From Sphingomonas radiodurans (GTDB lineage: Bacteria; Pseudomonadota; Alphaproteobacteria; Sphingomonadales; Sphingomonadaceae), in the NCBI RefSeq assembly GCF_020866845.1, contig NZ_CP086594.1, positions 930,001 through 994,000 of the forward strand: a stretch of 64,000 nucleotides of DNA, given 5' to 3'. Below, in pieces: positions 63,883 through 64,000 of the stretch. Under the pieces are notes generated by a model. It did not search any database. It saw only the letters and a program-made list of their open reading frames with translations, and was not told the DNA's origin. Both the position numbers and the translations under genes were made by a program. Positions within the stretch are counted from its first letter, which is position 1; each line of letters opens with the position of its first letter.

Positions 63883-63965
63883 GTCACCCCGGCCTTGAGC
63901 CGGGGTCCCGCTTCTTCTCCACGATGGCGCAAGAAAGCGGGACCCCGGCTCAAGTCCGGGGTGAC
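63883..63965. repeat. Dispersed palindromic repeat, family A
   Basis: A near-perfect copy with left arm GTCACCCCGGCCTTGAGCC and right arm GGCTCAAGTCCGGGGTGAC, and inner GGGGTCCCGCTTCTT against AAGAAAGCGGGACCCC. It is the best-preserved copy in the window. The last 35 bases of the window show no feature. Confidence 0.8.
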
Positions 63966-64000
63966 GCAAATTGGTGGATCAGGAAACCCGCGCCGAAACG

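Overview
The window is about 64 kb of high-GC, gene-dense chromosome from an alphaproteobacterium, most likely a Sphingomonas or a close member of the Sphingomonadales. The evidence is the gene repertoire (TonB-dependent receptor with D-amino-acid/muropeptide genes, a bacterial CDC48 ATPase, a STELLO-type glycosyltransferase, ftsE-ftsX followed by a YdcF gene and plsC), the frequent 1-4 bp gene overlaps, and several families of palindromic intergenic repeats. No rRNA, CRISPR array, insertion sequence or prophage was seen. One tRNA (Leu, GAG) is present.

Layout. 1-6.5 kb: the end of an acyl-CoA ligase, a winged-helix regulator, a membrane-anchored metallo-beta-lactamase-fold hydrolase, DUF2721, an acyltransferase, a TetR regulator and an aminoglycoside-phosphotransferase-fold protein. 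6.7-16.6 kb: a cluster for muropeptide and D-amino-acid peptide handling, with a TonB receptor broken by a frameshift, two beta-lactamase-fold serine hydrolases, an AmpG-like permease, a DacB carboxypeptidase and an N-acyl-D-amino-acid deacylase. 17-22 kb: ftsEX, ydcF and plsC, a zinc-ribbon membrane protein and a MATE transporter. 22.3-24 kb: tRNA-Leu and small genes.

23.8-27.3 kb is a light and tetrapyrrole cluster: a BLUF blue-light sensor, a BciA-type 8-vinyl reductase of (bacterio)chlorophyll synthesis, an alpha/beta hydrolase, and a cobalamin-binding-domain protein of the PpaA/AerR type. These suggest an aerobic anoxygenic phototroph, although no reaction-centre or other bch genes lie in the window. 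The BLUF and B12-type modules, fused in AppA of Rhodobacter sphaeroides, are encoded here as separate proteins. Formate-tetrahydrofolate ligase, an M20 peptidase and a CapA-like protein follow.

32.0-42.3 kb is the outstanding region: a minus-strand operon pcs-mcr-accA. It encodes the trifunctional propionyl-CoA synthase (1830 aa), the bifunctional malonyl-CoA reductase (1227 aa) and the acetyl-CoA carboxylase alpha subunit. These are the signature enzymes of the 3-hydroxypropionate bi-cycle of Chloroflexus. Together they would convert acetyl-CoA through malonyl-CoA and 3-hydroxypropionate to propionyl-CoA, with CO2 uptake and heavy NADPH use.

42.6-46.7 kb holds a complete yjfIJKLMC-type set (a PspA paralogue, a glutathionylspermidine-synthase-like ATP-grasp enzyme, DUF2170, DUF2491, DUF350 and DUF1190), split into two divergent units. 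46.8-52.9 kb: a GAF-GGDEF cyclase, a small cytochrome c, and a PaoABC-like molybdenum aldehyde oxidoreductase operon with a MarR regulator. 53-57.6 kb: rlmN, an IalB-like protein, a histidine phosphatase, an outer-membrane barrel protein and dnaN. 57.7-63.7 kb: CDC48, two divergent glycosyltransferase-like genes, a candidate minus-strand small RNA, and a LysR regulator.
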